Shown here piece after piece: positions 33,055 through 42,093 of a DNA stretch of 64,000 nucleotides. This DNA is from Pantoea dispersa (GTDB lineage Bacteria; Pseudomonadota; Gammaproteobacteria; Enterobacterales; Enterobacteriaceae), in NCBI RefSeq assembly GCF_014155765.1, contig NZ_SCKT01000002.1, positions 342,427 through 406,426 on the forward strand, read 5' to 3'. The notes under the pieces are model-generated. The model worked only from the letters and a program-made list of their open reading frames with translations, ran no database searches and was not told the DNA's origin. Positions within the stretch are counted from its first letter, which is position 1. Every line of letters begins with the position of its first letter. A program made the position numbers and the translations under genes.

Positions 33055-33762
33055 ATGATGATCTCAACGGAAAGTCTTGCTGCTCTCAACGCAACTCTGC
33101 TGATGAGCAGCCGTGAAATTGCCAGAATAACCGGCATCACGCATGGCGAAGTGAAGCGCCTGATTAAAAGCCTGGAAACCGCGCAGCGCCTTTCCCAGCC
33201 TGTCACGGTGAATCATTACGAGCATGAAGGTGAGACACGTCAGGAGTTCCAGCTGAATAAACGTGACTCGCTGCTGGCGGTTGCTCGTCTTTCCCCTGGC
33301 TTTACCGCCGAACTGCTGGACCGCTGGCAGGAGCGGGAGAAATTCACCCATCTGCCCGATTTCACCAATCCGGCGGAAGCGGCACGTGCCTGGGCAGAAC
33401 AGTTTGAGCAACGCCGTGCGGCGGAACAGCAACTGGCGCTGACGGCCCCAAAGGCAGAATTCTTTGATCGCTTTGTGGATGTGCATGAGTCGCTGGGTTT
33501 TCGCCAGCTGTGCAAAATGCTCAAGGTGAAAGAGCCGGAGTTTCGGCAGTTTCTGCTTGAGCGCAACATTATGTACCGTGACAAAGGTGCGCTGACACCA
33601 CAGCAGCACCATCTGCAGGCTGGCTATTTTGCACTGCGCAGCGGAATGGGTGAAAACCAGCATGCTTTTTCGCAGGCACGGTTTACCGCGAAAGGTGTGA
33701 AGTGGGTTGCCAGCCTGTGGGCCGGTCATGTCGCTGCACGGCCAAATGGTGTCGCTGCCTGA
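33055..33762 (+). CDS. Phage-type antirepressor with Rha-like N-terminus and KilA-C domain
   Basis: 235 residues from ATG 33055, preceded by AAGAGG. The N-terminal half (MSSREIARITGITHGEVKRL and NKRDSLLAVARLSPGFTAEL) resembles Rha regulatory proteins; the C-terminal half (FFDRFVDVHESLGFRQLCKML, RNIMYRDKGALTPQQHH, FTAKGVKWVASLW) is a KilA-C DNA-binding domain. Such genes normally sit in temperate phages, but no integrase, repressor or structural gene is near. Likely a prophage relic or a gene gained singly. Confidence 0.82.
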   Translation: MMISTESLAALNATLLMSSREIARITGITHGEVKRLIKSLETAQRLSQPVTVNHYEHEGETRQEFQLNKRDSLLAVARLSPGFTAELLDRWQEREKFTHLPDFTNPAEAARAWAEQFEQRRAAEQQLALTAPKAEFFDRFVDVHESLGFRQLCKMLKVKEPEFRQFLLERNIMYRDKGALTPQQHHLQAGYFALRSGMGENQHAFSQARFTAKGVKWVASLWAGHVAARPNGVAA

Positions 33763-33796
33763 TATTCAGCCGGTCAGGACGACCGGCTGGATTCGC

Positions 33797-34012
33797 TTAG
33801 CGCTGATGGCGGCGGCGCTGGAGCCGATGGCGAAACTGCCTGACCTCTTCGCGTGACCAGCAGCGAGAGGAGAGCGGCAGGCTGTCATCAACCGCCGCCG
33901 GCAGCGGCAATTTTTCCAGCGTGCCACGATTACACATAGCACGCGCCAGCGTGGTACAGGGGATATCAAGGTAATGCGCCATCTGCGGCAGCGTCATCAG
34001 GGTGGTACGCAT
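33797..34012 (-). CDS. Small helix-turn-helix protein (AlpA/excisionase-like)
   Basis: 71 residues starting MRTTLMTLPQMAHYLDIPCT at ATG 34012, which has GGAGG five bases upstream; the frame can start at 34024 but without a good site. The N-terminus looks like a MerR/excisionase helix-turn-helix, and the C-terminus is very basic (RHRLQRRRHQR). It converges with the antirepressor 34 bp away and is also of mobile-element character. Function not established. Confidence 0.6.
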   Translation of the reverse strand: MRTTLMTLPQMAHYLDIPCTTLARAMCNRGTLEKLPLPAAVDDSLPLSSRCWSREEVRQFRHRLQRRRHQR

Positions 34013-34153
34013 ACTCACCTCCATTTGGCTTATGTTTCGCCTTCCATGGTTGAGCAGCCCGGCAGATGTTTTTTTGATCGCGATCAGCCTACGCCTTAAT
34101 TCAGGTTAAAAATTAATCAATCTGCCACCCTGTGGTCTGCGCCATCGCTTCGC

Positions 34154-35335
34154 TCACTGTGCCGCCGGAAAGTTTCGCTGAATCGGTGCAAACGCGCTGG
34201 CGGCTTTGCCGATCAGCCGTTGTGGCCGGAACTCTTTCAGCAGGTCGCTGGGACTGTCGCCGATCAGCTCCTCCGCCACCAGCCTGCCAATCAGCGGTGA
34301 CAGCGTGACGCCGCTGTGCGTCACCGCGACATACACGCGCTGATGCGGGGTGACAAAGCCCAGTGCCGGCAAACCATCAGCCGGACGCGCCCGCTGCCCG
34401 ACGACAATCTGCTCGATCTGCAACGCACCAGCCGTGGCAAACAGCGCACGGTAGCGCTCACGAAACTGATCGGCGATGGCGCCATGAGTCGACGGCGGCG
34501 CGCCCGGATCGGCCAGATGATCGAGATCCAGCGCCTGTAACAGTAACCGCCCGCCGCCGTCCGGCCGCACGTTCAGCTGCGGAGAAATCAGGTTGGTGCC
34601 AAGCGATAATGGCTGTGGTGCGGTGCGCGCCAGAAAGCTGCAGGCCACCGCATCAGGCTTGCTGGTGTCAATCAGCGCCAGTTCCAGACCAAGCGTATGC
34701 AGCAGCTGATTGGCCCAGCGTCCGGTCGCCAGCACCAGACGATCACCCTGCCACTGCTCACCCTGCTCCAGCTGCACCGTCACGCCTTCCGCATTTTCAC
34801 TGATGTGCTGAATCGCCTGATGCTGATGCAGTACCGCGCCGTGCGCCTGCGCCTCTGACCACAGCCGTGCCAGATACAGCGCTGGATAGAGCACCGATTC
34901 CGTTGGAAAATGCCAGATGCTGCCGTGCACCGCAGACGCGCGCAGTTCAGGAATTTCCTGCTGCAGCTCGGCCAGCGTCCTTTGCCGTGACGCATAGCCA
35001 GCGGCCTGCAAGGCGGTAGCACGCTGCTGCAGTTGCTGTTCGGCTTCACCCGCGCCGGCCCACTCCCAGGTGCCACAAGGTTCCAGCCAGCGCACGCCAT
35101 TGGTCTGCGTCAGCTGCAGCCGGATATGCTCCTCCATCGCCAGCGCATTGAGGCGGTGATAGCTGGCAGGCTGTTTGCCGTTGGAGTTTACCCAGGCAAA
35201 TGTGGTGCTGCTGGTGCCCGCGCCCATGTGTTGCCGGTCAAAGAGGGTCACCTGCGCCCCCTGCCGCGCCAGCGCCCACGCCACGGCGAGGCCGATCACA
35301 CCCGCACCGATTACCGCCACTTTTTGCGTCGTCAT
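34154..35335 (-). CDS. FAD-dependent amino-acid oxidoreductase (DadA-like)
   Basis: 393 residues from ATG 35335 (GAGGAG upstream). TTQKVAVIGAGVIGLAVAW is the FAD Rossmann motif, followed by GAGTSSTTFAWVNSNGKQP and, near the end, RPADGLPALGF and YVAVTHSGVTLSPLIGRLVAEEL, the usual C-terminal FAD segment of the DAO/DadA family. Imported or internal D-amino acids or other amines are likely substrates. It is divergent from crtE with a 207-bp gap containing both promoters. Confidence 0.85.
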   Translation of the reverse strand: MTTQKVAVIGAGVIGLAVAWALARQGAQVTLFDRQHMGAGTSSTTFAWVNSNGKQPASYHRLNALAMEEHIRLQLTQTNGVRWLEPCGTWEWAGAGEAEQQLQQRATALQAAGYASRQRTLAELQQEIPELRASAVHGSIWHFPTESVLYPALYLARLWSEAQAHGAVLHQHQAIQHISENAEGVTVQLEQGEQWQGDRLVLATGRWANQLLHTLGLELALIDTSKPDAVACSFLARTAPQPLSLGTNLISPQLNVRPDGGGRLLLQALDLDHLADPGAPPSTHGAIADQFRERYRALFATAGALQIEQIVVGQRARPADGLPALGFVTPHQRVYVAVTHSGVTLSPLIGRLVAEELIGDSPSDLLKEFRPQRLIGKAASAFAPIQRNFPAAQ

Positions 35336-35542
35336 AGCTGTCTCCTCTGCTCGCCCAACATCATAACAGTCACCGCAGCGAAAACTGGCCTGAGGGTCAT
35401 AGGAATTACTTCTCAGATTATTCAATAAATAAAAAAAGCGTGACGGTGCGTTAAAGTCGCTTCGCTCGCTGGCGCACTCCCCTTACCGGGTCTACGGTTA
35501 ATTGAAAAAGCACAAGAATTTAACTAACCATGGAAAGCCGCT

Positions 35543-36448
35543 ATGACCGCCCATGTCGATACCACAGCAAGCCAGGAAAGCGATCTCCTTCAGTTGCATC
35601 ACGCATTGCAGGCTCATCTTGAACATTTATTGCCTGCCGGGCAGCAGGCCGATCGCGTTCGGGCCGCCATGCGTGCCGGCACGCTGGCACCGGGCAAACG
35701 TATTCGTCCGCTCTTGCTGCTGCTGGCAGCACGCGATATGGGCTGTGACGTGGCGCAGCAGGGTATCCTTGATCTTGCCTGTGCAGTCGAAATGGTGCAC
35801 GCCGCCTCACTGATCCTTGACGACATTCCATCAATGGATAACGCCCGGATGCGACGTGGACGCCCGGCGATCCACTGTGAATATGGGGAAAACGTGGCGA
35901 TCCTGGCGGCGGTCGCGCTACTCAGCCGCGCCTTTGAGGTGATTGCCCTCGCGCCGGGTCTGCCGGCAACGCACAAAGCCGAAGCCATTGCCGAGCTCTC
36001 CTCTGCCGTCGGCCTGCAGGGACTGGTCCAGGGTCAGTTCCAGGATCTGCATGACGGCGCACACAGCCGCAGTCCGGAAGCCATCACCCTGACCAACGAA
36101 CTGAAAACCAGCGTCCTGTTTCGCGCCACGCTGCAAATGGCGGCGATTGCGGCCGATGCGTCAGTGCAGGTGCGTCAGCGTTTAAGCTATTTTGCGCAGG
36201 ATTTAGGTCAGGCTTTCCAGTTACTGGACGACCTGGCGGATGGCTCTAAGCACACCGGCAAGGACTGTCATCAGGATCAGGGCAAATCCACGCTGGTGCA
36301 GATGCTGGGCCCGGAAGGGGCTGAACGTCGTCTGCGCGACCATTTAAGCAGTGCCGATGCACATCTTGCCTGCGCCTGCCATCGCGGTGTCGCCACCCGT
36401 CAATATATGCACGCCCTGTTTAATCAACAGCTGGCGATGTTTAACTGA
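35543..36448 (+). CDS. crtE: Geranylgeranyl diphosphate synthase CrtE
   Basis: Adds isopentenyl diphosphate to farnesyl diphosphate to give the C20 precursor of carotenoids. 301 residues. GKRIRPLLLLLAARD, the first aspartate-rich motif DDIPSMD, RRGRPAIH, GQFQDL and the second motif FQLLDDLADG are all present. GGAAAG precedes ATG 35543. First gene of the pigment operon, with crtX 14 bp downstream. No idi gene lies between crtE and crtX, as in P. ananatis and unlike P. agglomerans. The 207-bp upstream gap has a GTGCG/CGCAC inverted repeat but no obvious promoter. Confidence 0.95.
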   Translation: MTAHVDTTASQESDLLQLHHALQAHLEHLLPAGQQADRVRAAMRAGTLAPGKRIRPLLLLLAARDMGCDVAQQGILDLACAVEMVHAASLILDDIPSMDNARMRRGRPAIHCEYGENVAILAAVALLSRAFEVIALAPGLPATHKAEAIAELSSAVGLQGLVQGQFQDLHDGAHSRSPEAITLTNELKTSVLFRATLQMAAIAADASVQVRQRLSYFAQDLGQAFQLLDDLADGSKHTGKDCHQDQGKSTLVQMLGPEGAERRLRDHLSSADAHLACACHRGVATRQYMHALFNQQLAMFN

Positions 36449-36462
36449 AGCCGGTCATACCT

Positions 36463-37740
36463 ATGGGGCATTTTGCCGTTATTGCACCACCGCTCTACAG
36501 CCACTTTCACGCATTGCAGGCGCTGGCGCAAACGCTGCTGGCGCGCGGACACCGCATCACCTTTATTCAGCAAAGCGATGCACGCACCTTGCTGAGCGAC
36601 GAGCGTATTGCCTTTGTGGCCGTCGGCGAGCGCACGCATCCTGCCGGATCGCTCTCCAGCGAACTCAGGCGGCTGGCCGCACCGGGTGGGCTGTCGCTGT
36701 TTCGCGTGATTCACGATCTGGCCAGCACCACCGATATGCTGTGCCGCGAACTGCCCGCGGTGCTGAAACGCCTGCAGGTCGATGGCGTGATTGCCGACCA
36801 AATGGAAGCGGCTGGCGGTCTGGTGGCAGAGGCGTTACAGCTGCCGTTCGTGTCGGTGGCCTGCGCGCTGCCGGTCAATCGTGAAGCGGCCATTCCGCTG
36901 GCGGTAATGCCCTTTCGCTTTGCTCAGGATGAGAAAGCGCTGCAGCGCTATCAGGCCAGCAGTGACATCTACGACCGCATCATGCGTCGTCATGGCGCTG
37001 TCATCGCTCGTCATGCGCGCGCCTTCGGCCTGCCCGAAAGCCATGGCTTACATCAGTGTCTGTCGCCGCTGGCGCAAATCAGTCAGCTGGTGCCCGCTTT
37101 TGATTTTCCACGTCAGCAACTGCCAGCCTGCTATCACAGCGTGGGCCCGCTGCGGACCCAGGTCGCTAGCGGCGCACTTGCCGCTCCCTGGTCAGCGCTG
37201 CGCCAGCCGGTGGTGTATGCCTCTCTGGGCACGCTACAGGGACATCGCTTTCGCCTGTTTCTGCATCTGGCTCAGGCCTGCCGCAATCAGCAGCTGTCGC
37301 TGGTGGTGGCACACTGTGGCGGGTTGACCGCCAGCCAGGCACATCAGCTGAGACTGGCCGGGGCTGCGTGGGTAACCGATTTTGTGGATCAGCGGGCGGC
37401 GCTGCAGCATGCGCAACTGTTTATCACTCACGCCGGTCTGAACAGTGCGCTGGAAGCGCTGGAATGCGGCACGCCGATGCTGGCGCTGCCGATCGCCTTC
37501 GATCAGCCCGGCGTGGCGGCACGTATTGAGTGGCACGGCGTCGGCCGGCGCGCCTCACGTTTCAGCCGCGTCGCGCAGCTGGAGCACCACCTGCAACAGT
37601 TGCTGAGTGACGATCGCTATCGTCTGCGCATGTCAGCCATTCAGGCGCAGCTGCAGCGGGCCGGTGGCTGTACGCGCGCGGCGGATATTGTCGAGCAGGC
37701 GCTGTGTCAGCAGCAAATCGTGCTGGCGGAGGCCACCTGA
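36463..37740 (+). CDS. crtX: Zeaxanthin glucosyltransferase CrtX
   Basis: Transfers glucose from UDP-glucose to the two hydroxyls of zeaxanthin, making the diglucoside. 425 residues of the GT1/UGT fold: N-terminal acceptor domain (MGHFAVIAPPLYSHFHALQA) and a C-terminal sugar-nucleotide site with VVYASLGTLQG and the plant-type signature TDFVDQRAALQHAQLFITHAG cut as FVDQRAALQ and HAGLNSALEAL, then PIAFDQPGVAAR. Its stop overlaps the crtY start by one base. Confidence 0.94.
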   Translation: MGHFAVIAPPLYSHFHALQALAQTLLARGHRITFIQQSDARTLLSDERIAFVAVGERTHPAGSLSSELRRLAAPGGLSLFRVIHDLASTTDMLCRELPAVLKRLQVDGVIADQMEAAGGLVAEALQLPFVSVACALPVNREAAIPLAVMPFRFAQDEKALQRYQASSDIYDRIMRRHGAVIARHARAFGLPESHGLHQCLSPLAQISQLVPAFDFPRQQLPACYHSVGPLRTQVASGALAAPWSALRQPVVYASLGTLQGHRFRLFLHLAQACRNQQLSLVVAHCGGLTASQAHQLRLAGAAWVTDFVDQRAALQHAQLFITHAGLNSALEALECGTPMLALPIAFDQPGVAARIEWHGVGRRASRFSRVAQLEHHLQQLLSDDRYRLRMSAIQAQLQRAGGCTRAADIVEQALCQQQIVLAEAT

Positions 37741-38906
37741 TGCGCGCACCTTACGATGTCATTCTGGTCGGTGCCGGCCTGGCTAACGGGCTGATTGCGC
37801 TGCGTTTACGCCAGCTGCAGCCCGCACTTAAGGTTTTGCTGCTGGAGAGTCAGGCGCAGCCGGCCGGCAATCATACCTGGTCGTTCCATCGCGAAGACGT
37901 CAGCGAAGCGCAGTTCCGCTGGCTCGAACCGCTGCTTTCGGCGCGCTGGCCCGGTTATCAGGTACGCTTCCCCACCCTGCGTCGCCAGATGGATGGTGAA
38001 TATTGCTCCATTGCCTCGGAGGATTTTGCCCGGCACTTGCAGCAGGTGCTCGGTGCCGCGCTACGCACCGCAGCGCCGGTCAGCGAGGTCTCGCCCACCG
38101 GGGTCAGACTGGCGGATGGCGGGATGTTACAGGCGCAGGCGGTGATTGACGGACGCGGGCTGCAGCCGACACCGCATCTGCAGCTCGGCTATCAGGCATT
38201 TGTCGGTCAGGAGTGGCAGCTGGCCGCGCCGCATGGCCTGCAGCAGCCAATATTGATGGACGCCAGCGTCGATCAGCAGCAGGGTTATCGCTTTGTTTAC
38301 ACCCTGCCGCTCAGTGCCAGCCGTCTACTGATTGAAGATACCCATTATATCAACCATGCCACGCTGGATGCCGCACAGGCGCGCCGGCACATCACGGACT
38401 ATGCCCACCAGCGCGGCTGGAATCTGCGCCAGCTGCTGCGCGAGGAGCACGGCTCGCTGCCGATCACGCTCAGCGGCGATATCGATCAGTTCTGGCAACA
38501 GCAGCACGGACAACCGTGCAGCGGGCTGCGCGCCGGACTGTTTCACGCCACCACCGGTTACTCGCTGCCTGCGGCAGTGGCGCTGGCGGAGAAGATTGCC
38601 AGCACGCTGCCCGCCGATGCCCACACGCTGAGCCACTGCATCGAATCCTTTGCCCGTCAGCACTGGCGCGAGCAGCGCTTTTTCCGTCTGTTAAATCGCA
38701 TGCTGTTTCTTGCCGGACGGCCTGAACAGCGCTGGCGCGTGATGCAGCGTTTTTACCGGCTTGATGCCGGATTGATTAGCCGCTTTTACGCCGGGCAACT
38801 GCGCCTCAGCGATAAAGCACGCATTCTGTGCGGCAAACCGCCGGTCCCTCTCGGCGAAGCGCTGCGCGCATTGATGATGACCTCTCCGTTACCAGGGAAG
38901 AAATAA
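37740..38906 (+). CDS. crtY: Lycopene beta-cyclase CrtY
   Basis: Cyclises both ends of lycopene to give beta-carotene. 388 residues from ATG 37740 (GGAGG upstream); a frame opening at 37704 lies within crtX and is not used. N-terminal dinucleotide motif DVILVGAGLANGLIALRL, then GNHTWSFH and FVYTLPLSASRLLIEDTHY, typical of gammaproteobacterial CrtY. One-base TGATG overlap with crtX and TAATG overlap with crtI. Confidence 0.95.
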   Translation: MRAPYDVILVGAGLANGLIALRLRQLQPALKVLLLESQAQPAGNHTWSFHREDVSEAQFRWLEPLLSARWPGYQVRFPTLRRQMDGEYCSIASEDFARHLQQVLGAALRTAAPVSEVSPTGVRLADGGMLQAQAVIDGRGLQPTPHLQLGYQAFVGQEWQLAAPHGLQQPILMDASVDQQQGYRFVYTLPLSASRLLIEDTHYINHATLDAAQARRHITDYAHQRGWNLRQLLREEHGSLPITLSGDIDQFWQQQHGQPCSGLRAGLFHATTGYSLPAAVALAEKIASTLPADAHTLSHCIESFARQHWREQRFFRLLNRMLFLAGRPEQRWRVMQRFYRLDAGLISRFYAGQLRLSDKARILCGKPPVPLGEALRALMMTSPLPGKK

Positions 38907-40387
38907 TGAAACGCACCTATGTGATTGGCGCAGGCTTCGGTGGCCTGGCGCTGGCGATTCGTCTGCAAGCGGCCGGCGTGCCGGTCACGCTGCTGGAACA
39001 GCGCGATAAGCCCGGCGGGCGCGCCTATGTTTATCAGGATCAGGGTTTTACCTTTGATGCCGGTCCGACGGTGATTACCGATCCCAGCGCTATCGAGGCG
39101 CTGTTTACGCTGGCAGGCAAGCAACTCAGTGATTATGTCGACCTGATGCCGGTGACGCCGTTTTATCGCCTGTGCTGGGAAGACGGCAGGCAGCTGGACT
39201 ACGACAACAACCAGACACAGCTCGAGCAGCAGATTGCCACCTTTAACCCGCAGGATGTCGCCGGTTACCGCCAGTTTCTGGCCTATTCACAGGATGTGTT
39301 TCGTGAGGGCTATCTGAAACTTGGCACTGTGCCTTTTCTGCATTTCCGCGACATGCTGCGTGCCGGGCCACAGCTGGGTCGGCTGCAGGCCTGGCGCAGT
39401 GTCTACAGCATGGTAGCGAAATTTATTCAGGACGATCATCTGCGCCAGGCTTTTTCCTTTCACTCGTTGCTGGTCGGCGGTAATCCTTTTGCAACGTCTT
39501 CGATCTATACCTTAATTCACGCACTGGAGCGCGAATGGGGCGTGTGGTTTCCGCGCGGCGGTACCGGTGCGCTGGTTGATGGCATGGCGCGGCTGTTTCG
39601 CGATTTGGGCGGTGAACTGCTGCTCAACGCCGAAGTCAGCCAGCTGGAGACCGAGGGTAACCGCATCAGCGGTGTACAGCTAAAGGATGGGCGCCGGTTT
39701 GCCGCCGCCGCCGTTGCGTCAAATGCTGACGTGGTGCATACCTACGATCGCCTGTTGAGCCAGCATCCTGCGGCGCGTAAACGCGCGGCGACGCTGAAGC
39801 GCAAGCGGATGAGTAACTCGCTGTTTGTGCTCTATTTTGGTCTTAATCATGCCCACCCGCAGCTGGCGCACCACACGGTGTGCTTTGGTCCGCGCTATCG
39901 TGAATTGATCGATGAGATCTTCAATAGCAGCCAGCTGGCGGAAGATTTCTCGCTGTATCTGCATGCGCCCTGCTCCAGCGATCCGTCGCTGGCACCGGCG
40001 GGCTGCGGCAGTTTTTACGTGCTGGCACCGGTGCCGCATCTCGGCACCGCCGCAATTGACTGGCAACAGGAAGGACCGCGCTTGCGCGATCGCATTTTTG
40101 CTTATCTGGAGGAGCACTATATGCCGGGTCTGCGACAGCAGTTAGTGACACACCGTATGTTTACGCCGTTTGATTTTCGCGACACGCTGCACGCGCATCA
40201 GGGCTCAGCGTTTTCGCTCGAACCCATTTTGACGCAAAGCGCCTGGTTCCGGCCGCATAACCGCGATGCCGACATTAGTAACCTTTATCTGGTGGGGGCT
40301 GGCACGCATCCCGGTGCCGGTGTACCAGGCGTGATCGGCTCCGCGAAAGCGACCGCCCAGTTGATGGTGGAGGATCTGACCGGATGA
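38906..40387 (+). CDS. crtI: Phytoene desaturase CrtI
   Basis: Converts phytoene to lycopene in four desaturation steps. 493 residues, the usual length. FAD motif TYVIGAGFGGLALAIRL at the start, GGRAYVYQDQGFTFDAGPT, and the C-terminal family signature AGTHPGAGVPGVIGSAKAT. Start ATG 38906 follows AGGGAAG; the longer frame from 38828 is inside crtY. Peripheral membrane FAD enzyme. ATGA overlap with crtB. Confidence 0.96.
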   Translation: MKRTYVIGAGFGGLALAIRLQAAGVPVTLLEQRDKPGGRAYVYQDQGFTFDAGPTVITDPSAIEALFTLAGKQLSDYVDLMPVTPFYRLCWEDGRQLDYDNNQTQLEQQIATFNPQDVAGYRQFLAYSQDVFREGYLKLGTVPFLHFRDMLRAGPQLGRLQAWRSVYSMVAKFIQDDHLRQAFSFHSLLVGGNPFATSSIYTLIHALEREWGVWFPRGGTGALVDGMARLFRDLGGELLLNAEVSQLETEGNRISGVQLKDGRRFAAAAVASNADVVHTYDRLLSQHPAARKRAATLKRKRMSNSLFVLYFGLNHAHPQLAHHTVCFGPRYRELIDEIFNSSQLAEDFSLYLHAPCSSDPSLAPAGCGSFYVLAPVPHLGTAAIDWQQEGPRLRDRIFAYLEEHYMPGLRQQLVTHRMFTPFDFRDTLHAHQGSAFSLEPILTQSAWFRPHNRDADISNLYLVGAGTHPGAGVPGVIGSAKATAQLMVEDLTG

Positions 40388-41313
40388 ACCAACCGCCGCT
40401 GATTGAGCAGGTCACCCAAACCATGGCGCAGGGCTCCAAAAGTTTCGCCAGCGCTACCCGGCTGTTTGATCCTCCAACGCGCCGCAGTACGCTGATGCTG
40501 TACGCGTGGTGTCGTCACTGTGACGACGTGATAGATGGTCAGACGCTGGGCGAAGGCGGCACGCAGCACGCGGTGGCGGATGCCCAGGCGCGGATGCGCC
40601 ACCTGCAAATCGAAACCCGCCGCGCCTATAGCGGTGCCCACATGGATGAACCGGCGTTTCGTGCCTTTCAGGAAGTGGCGCTGACGCATCAGCTTCCCCA
40701 GCAGCTGGCGTTTGATCATCTGGAAGGGTTTGCGATGGATGCGCGTGAAGAACGTTACGCGTGTTTCGGGGACACGCTGCGTTATTGCTATCACGTGGCC
40801 GGCGTGGTGGGGTTAATGATGGCGCGCGTGATGGGCGTACGTGATGAGCGCGTACTCGATCACGCCTGTGATTTGGGTCTGGCGTTTCAGCTGACCAATA
40901 TCGCACGGGATATCGTTGAAGACGCGGAGAATGGCCGCTGCTATCTGCCACAAAGCTGGCTGGATGAGGCCGGACTGAGCGCCGCCCAGCTCGCCGATCC
41001 GCAACATCGCGCAGCGCTGGCCCCACTGGCTGCGCGTCTGGTGCGCGAGGCTGAACCTTACTATCAGTCAGCGCGCAGCGGGCTGCCAGGATTGCCGCTC
41101 CGTTCGGCGTGGGCGATCGCCACCGCACGCGGCGTTTACCGTGAAATTGGCGTAAAAGTGCAGCATGCCGGTGCCCGGGCGTGGGATGCGCGCCAGCGCA
41201 CCAGTAAAGGCGAAAAGCTGGCGCTGCTGGTGAAAGGTGCTGGCGTCGCGCTTACTTCGCGCCTTGCTCATCCCCAGCCGCGTCCTGCCGGTCTGTGGCA
41301 GCGTCCGCGTTGA
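40384..41313 (+). CDS. crtB: Phytoene synthase CrtB
   Basis: Joins two geranylgeranyl diphosphates head to head. 309 residues. GSKSFASATRLFD, the first aspartate motif YAWCRHCDDVID, the second QLTNIARDIVEDA, and YCYHVAGVVGLMM are standard squalene/phytoene synthase signatures. Last gene of the rightward operon. Its 3' end overlaps the opposing crtZ by 62 bp. Confidence 0.95.
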   Translation: MNQPPLIEQVTQTMAQGSKSFASATRLFDPPTRRSTLMLYAWCRHCDDVIDGQTLGEGGTQHAVADAQARMRHLQIETRRAYSGAHMDEPAFRAFQEVALTHQLPQQLAFDHLEGFAMDAREERYACFGDTLRYCYHVAGVVGLMMARVMGVRDERVLDHACDLGLAFQLTNIARDIVEDAENGRCYLPQSWLDEAGLSAAQLADPQHRAALAPLAARLVREAEPYYQSARSGLPGLPLRSAWAIATARGVYREIGVKVQHAGARAWDARQRTSKGEKLALLVKGAGVALTSRLAHPQPRPAGLWQRPR

Positions 41314-41785
41314 CACGACGCCCATGGCGCTGGCGCAGCGTCGCCTGCAGCTTGTGCAGCGGCGGGGCGTAAAGAAAGCCAAAGGAAACGCAACCTTCCC
41401 GTCCCCGCACCGCATGATGCATGCGGTGCGCCATATACAACCGCTTCAGATAGCCTTTGCGTGGAATATAGCGGAACGGCCAGCGTTGATGGACCAGACC
41501 GTCGTGCACCATAAAATAGAGCGCGCCATAAGTCGTCATGCCAGCGCCAATCCATTGCAGCGGCCAGACACCGTTGACACCCAGCCAAATCAGGCCAATC
41601 GATAACAGCGCAAACACCACGGCATACAGGTCGTTGAGCTCAAATTTGCTCTCATGCGGTTCATGATGCGACAAATGCCAGCCCCATCCCCAGCCATGCA
41701 TAATGTATTTATGCGACAGCGCCGCGACGATCTCCATCAGTATCACGGTAGCCAGCAGGATAAGCGCATTCCATAACCAGAGCAT
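41252..41785 (-). CDS. crtZ: Beta-carotene hydroxylase CrtZ
   Basis: Adds the 3 and 3' hydroxyls to beta-carotene, giving zeaxanthin. 177 residues from ATG 41785 (GGA upstream), matching P. ananatis CrtZ in length; the frame extends to 41893 but without support. Histidine clusters of the membrane di-iron hydroxylases: H25, H30, H37, H40-H41, H94, H99, H120, H123-H124. Encoded opposite to the operon, with its own promoter; the last 62 bp overlap crtB in antisense. Confidence 0.94.
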   Translation of the reverse strand: MLWLWNALILLATVILMEIVAALSHKYIMHGWGWGWHLSHHEPHESKFELNDLYAVVFALLSIGLIWLGVNGVWPLQWIGAGMTTYGALYFMVHDGLVHQRWPFRYIPRKGYLKRLYMAHRMHHAVRGREGCVSFGFLYAPPLHKLQATLRQRHGRRVNADAATDRQDAAGDEQGAK

Positions 41786-42093
41786 CATTGGTCCATTTGC
41801 GAAGAGTGAGAGTATAAAGGTGGACGTGGATAGCGAAAGGCGCAAGTCTCCGGCAAAAAAACGCACCGGCAGCGTAAATACCAGCCAGGTCACGGACGCG
41901 TGCTGTCACCGTCAGACAAGCAAAGCGGCAAGAAGGTTATCCTGCATGGCGGCCGGGTCGCTCTGCTTTACATCGATTTAACAGCTGGTTAGTATAGCCA
42001 GCGGTTCAGCGGTCCAGGCTGCTGCGTAGGCGTTAACGTCAATCAACGCACCATATGCAGAGACTTTCTGCCTCATTTCCATGGTGCGCAAAC

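Noticed and set aside
36449-36462. Missing idi between crtE and crtX as evidence of deletion
   Set aside because: The junction is clean, with 14 bp between genes; the P. ananatis-type cluster normally has no idi here.
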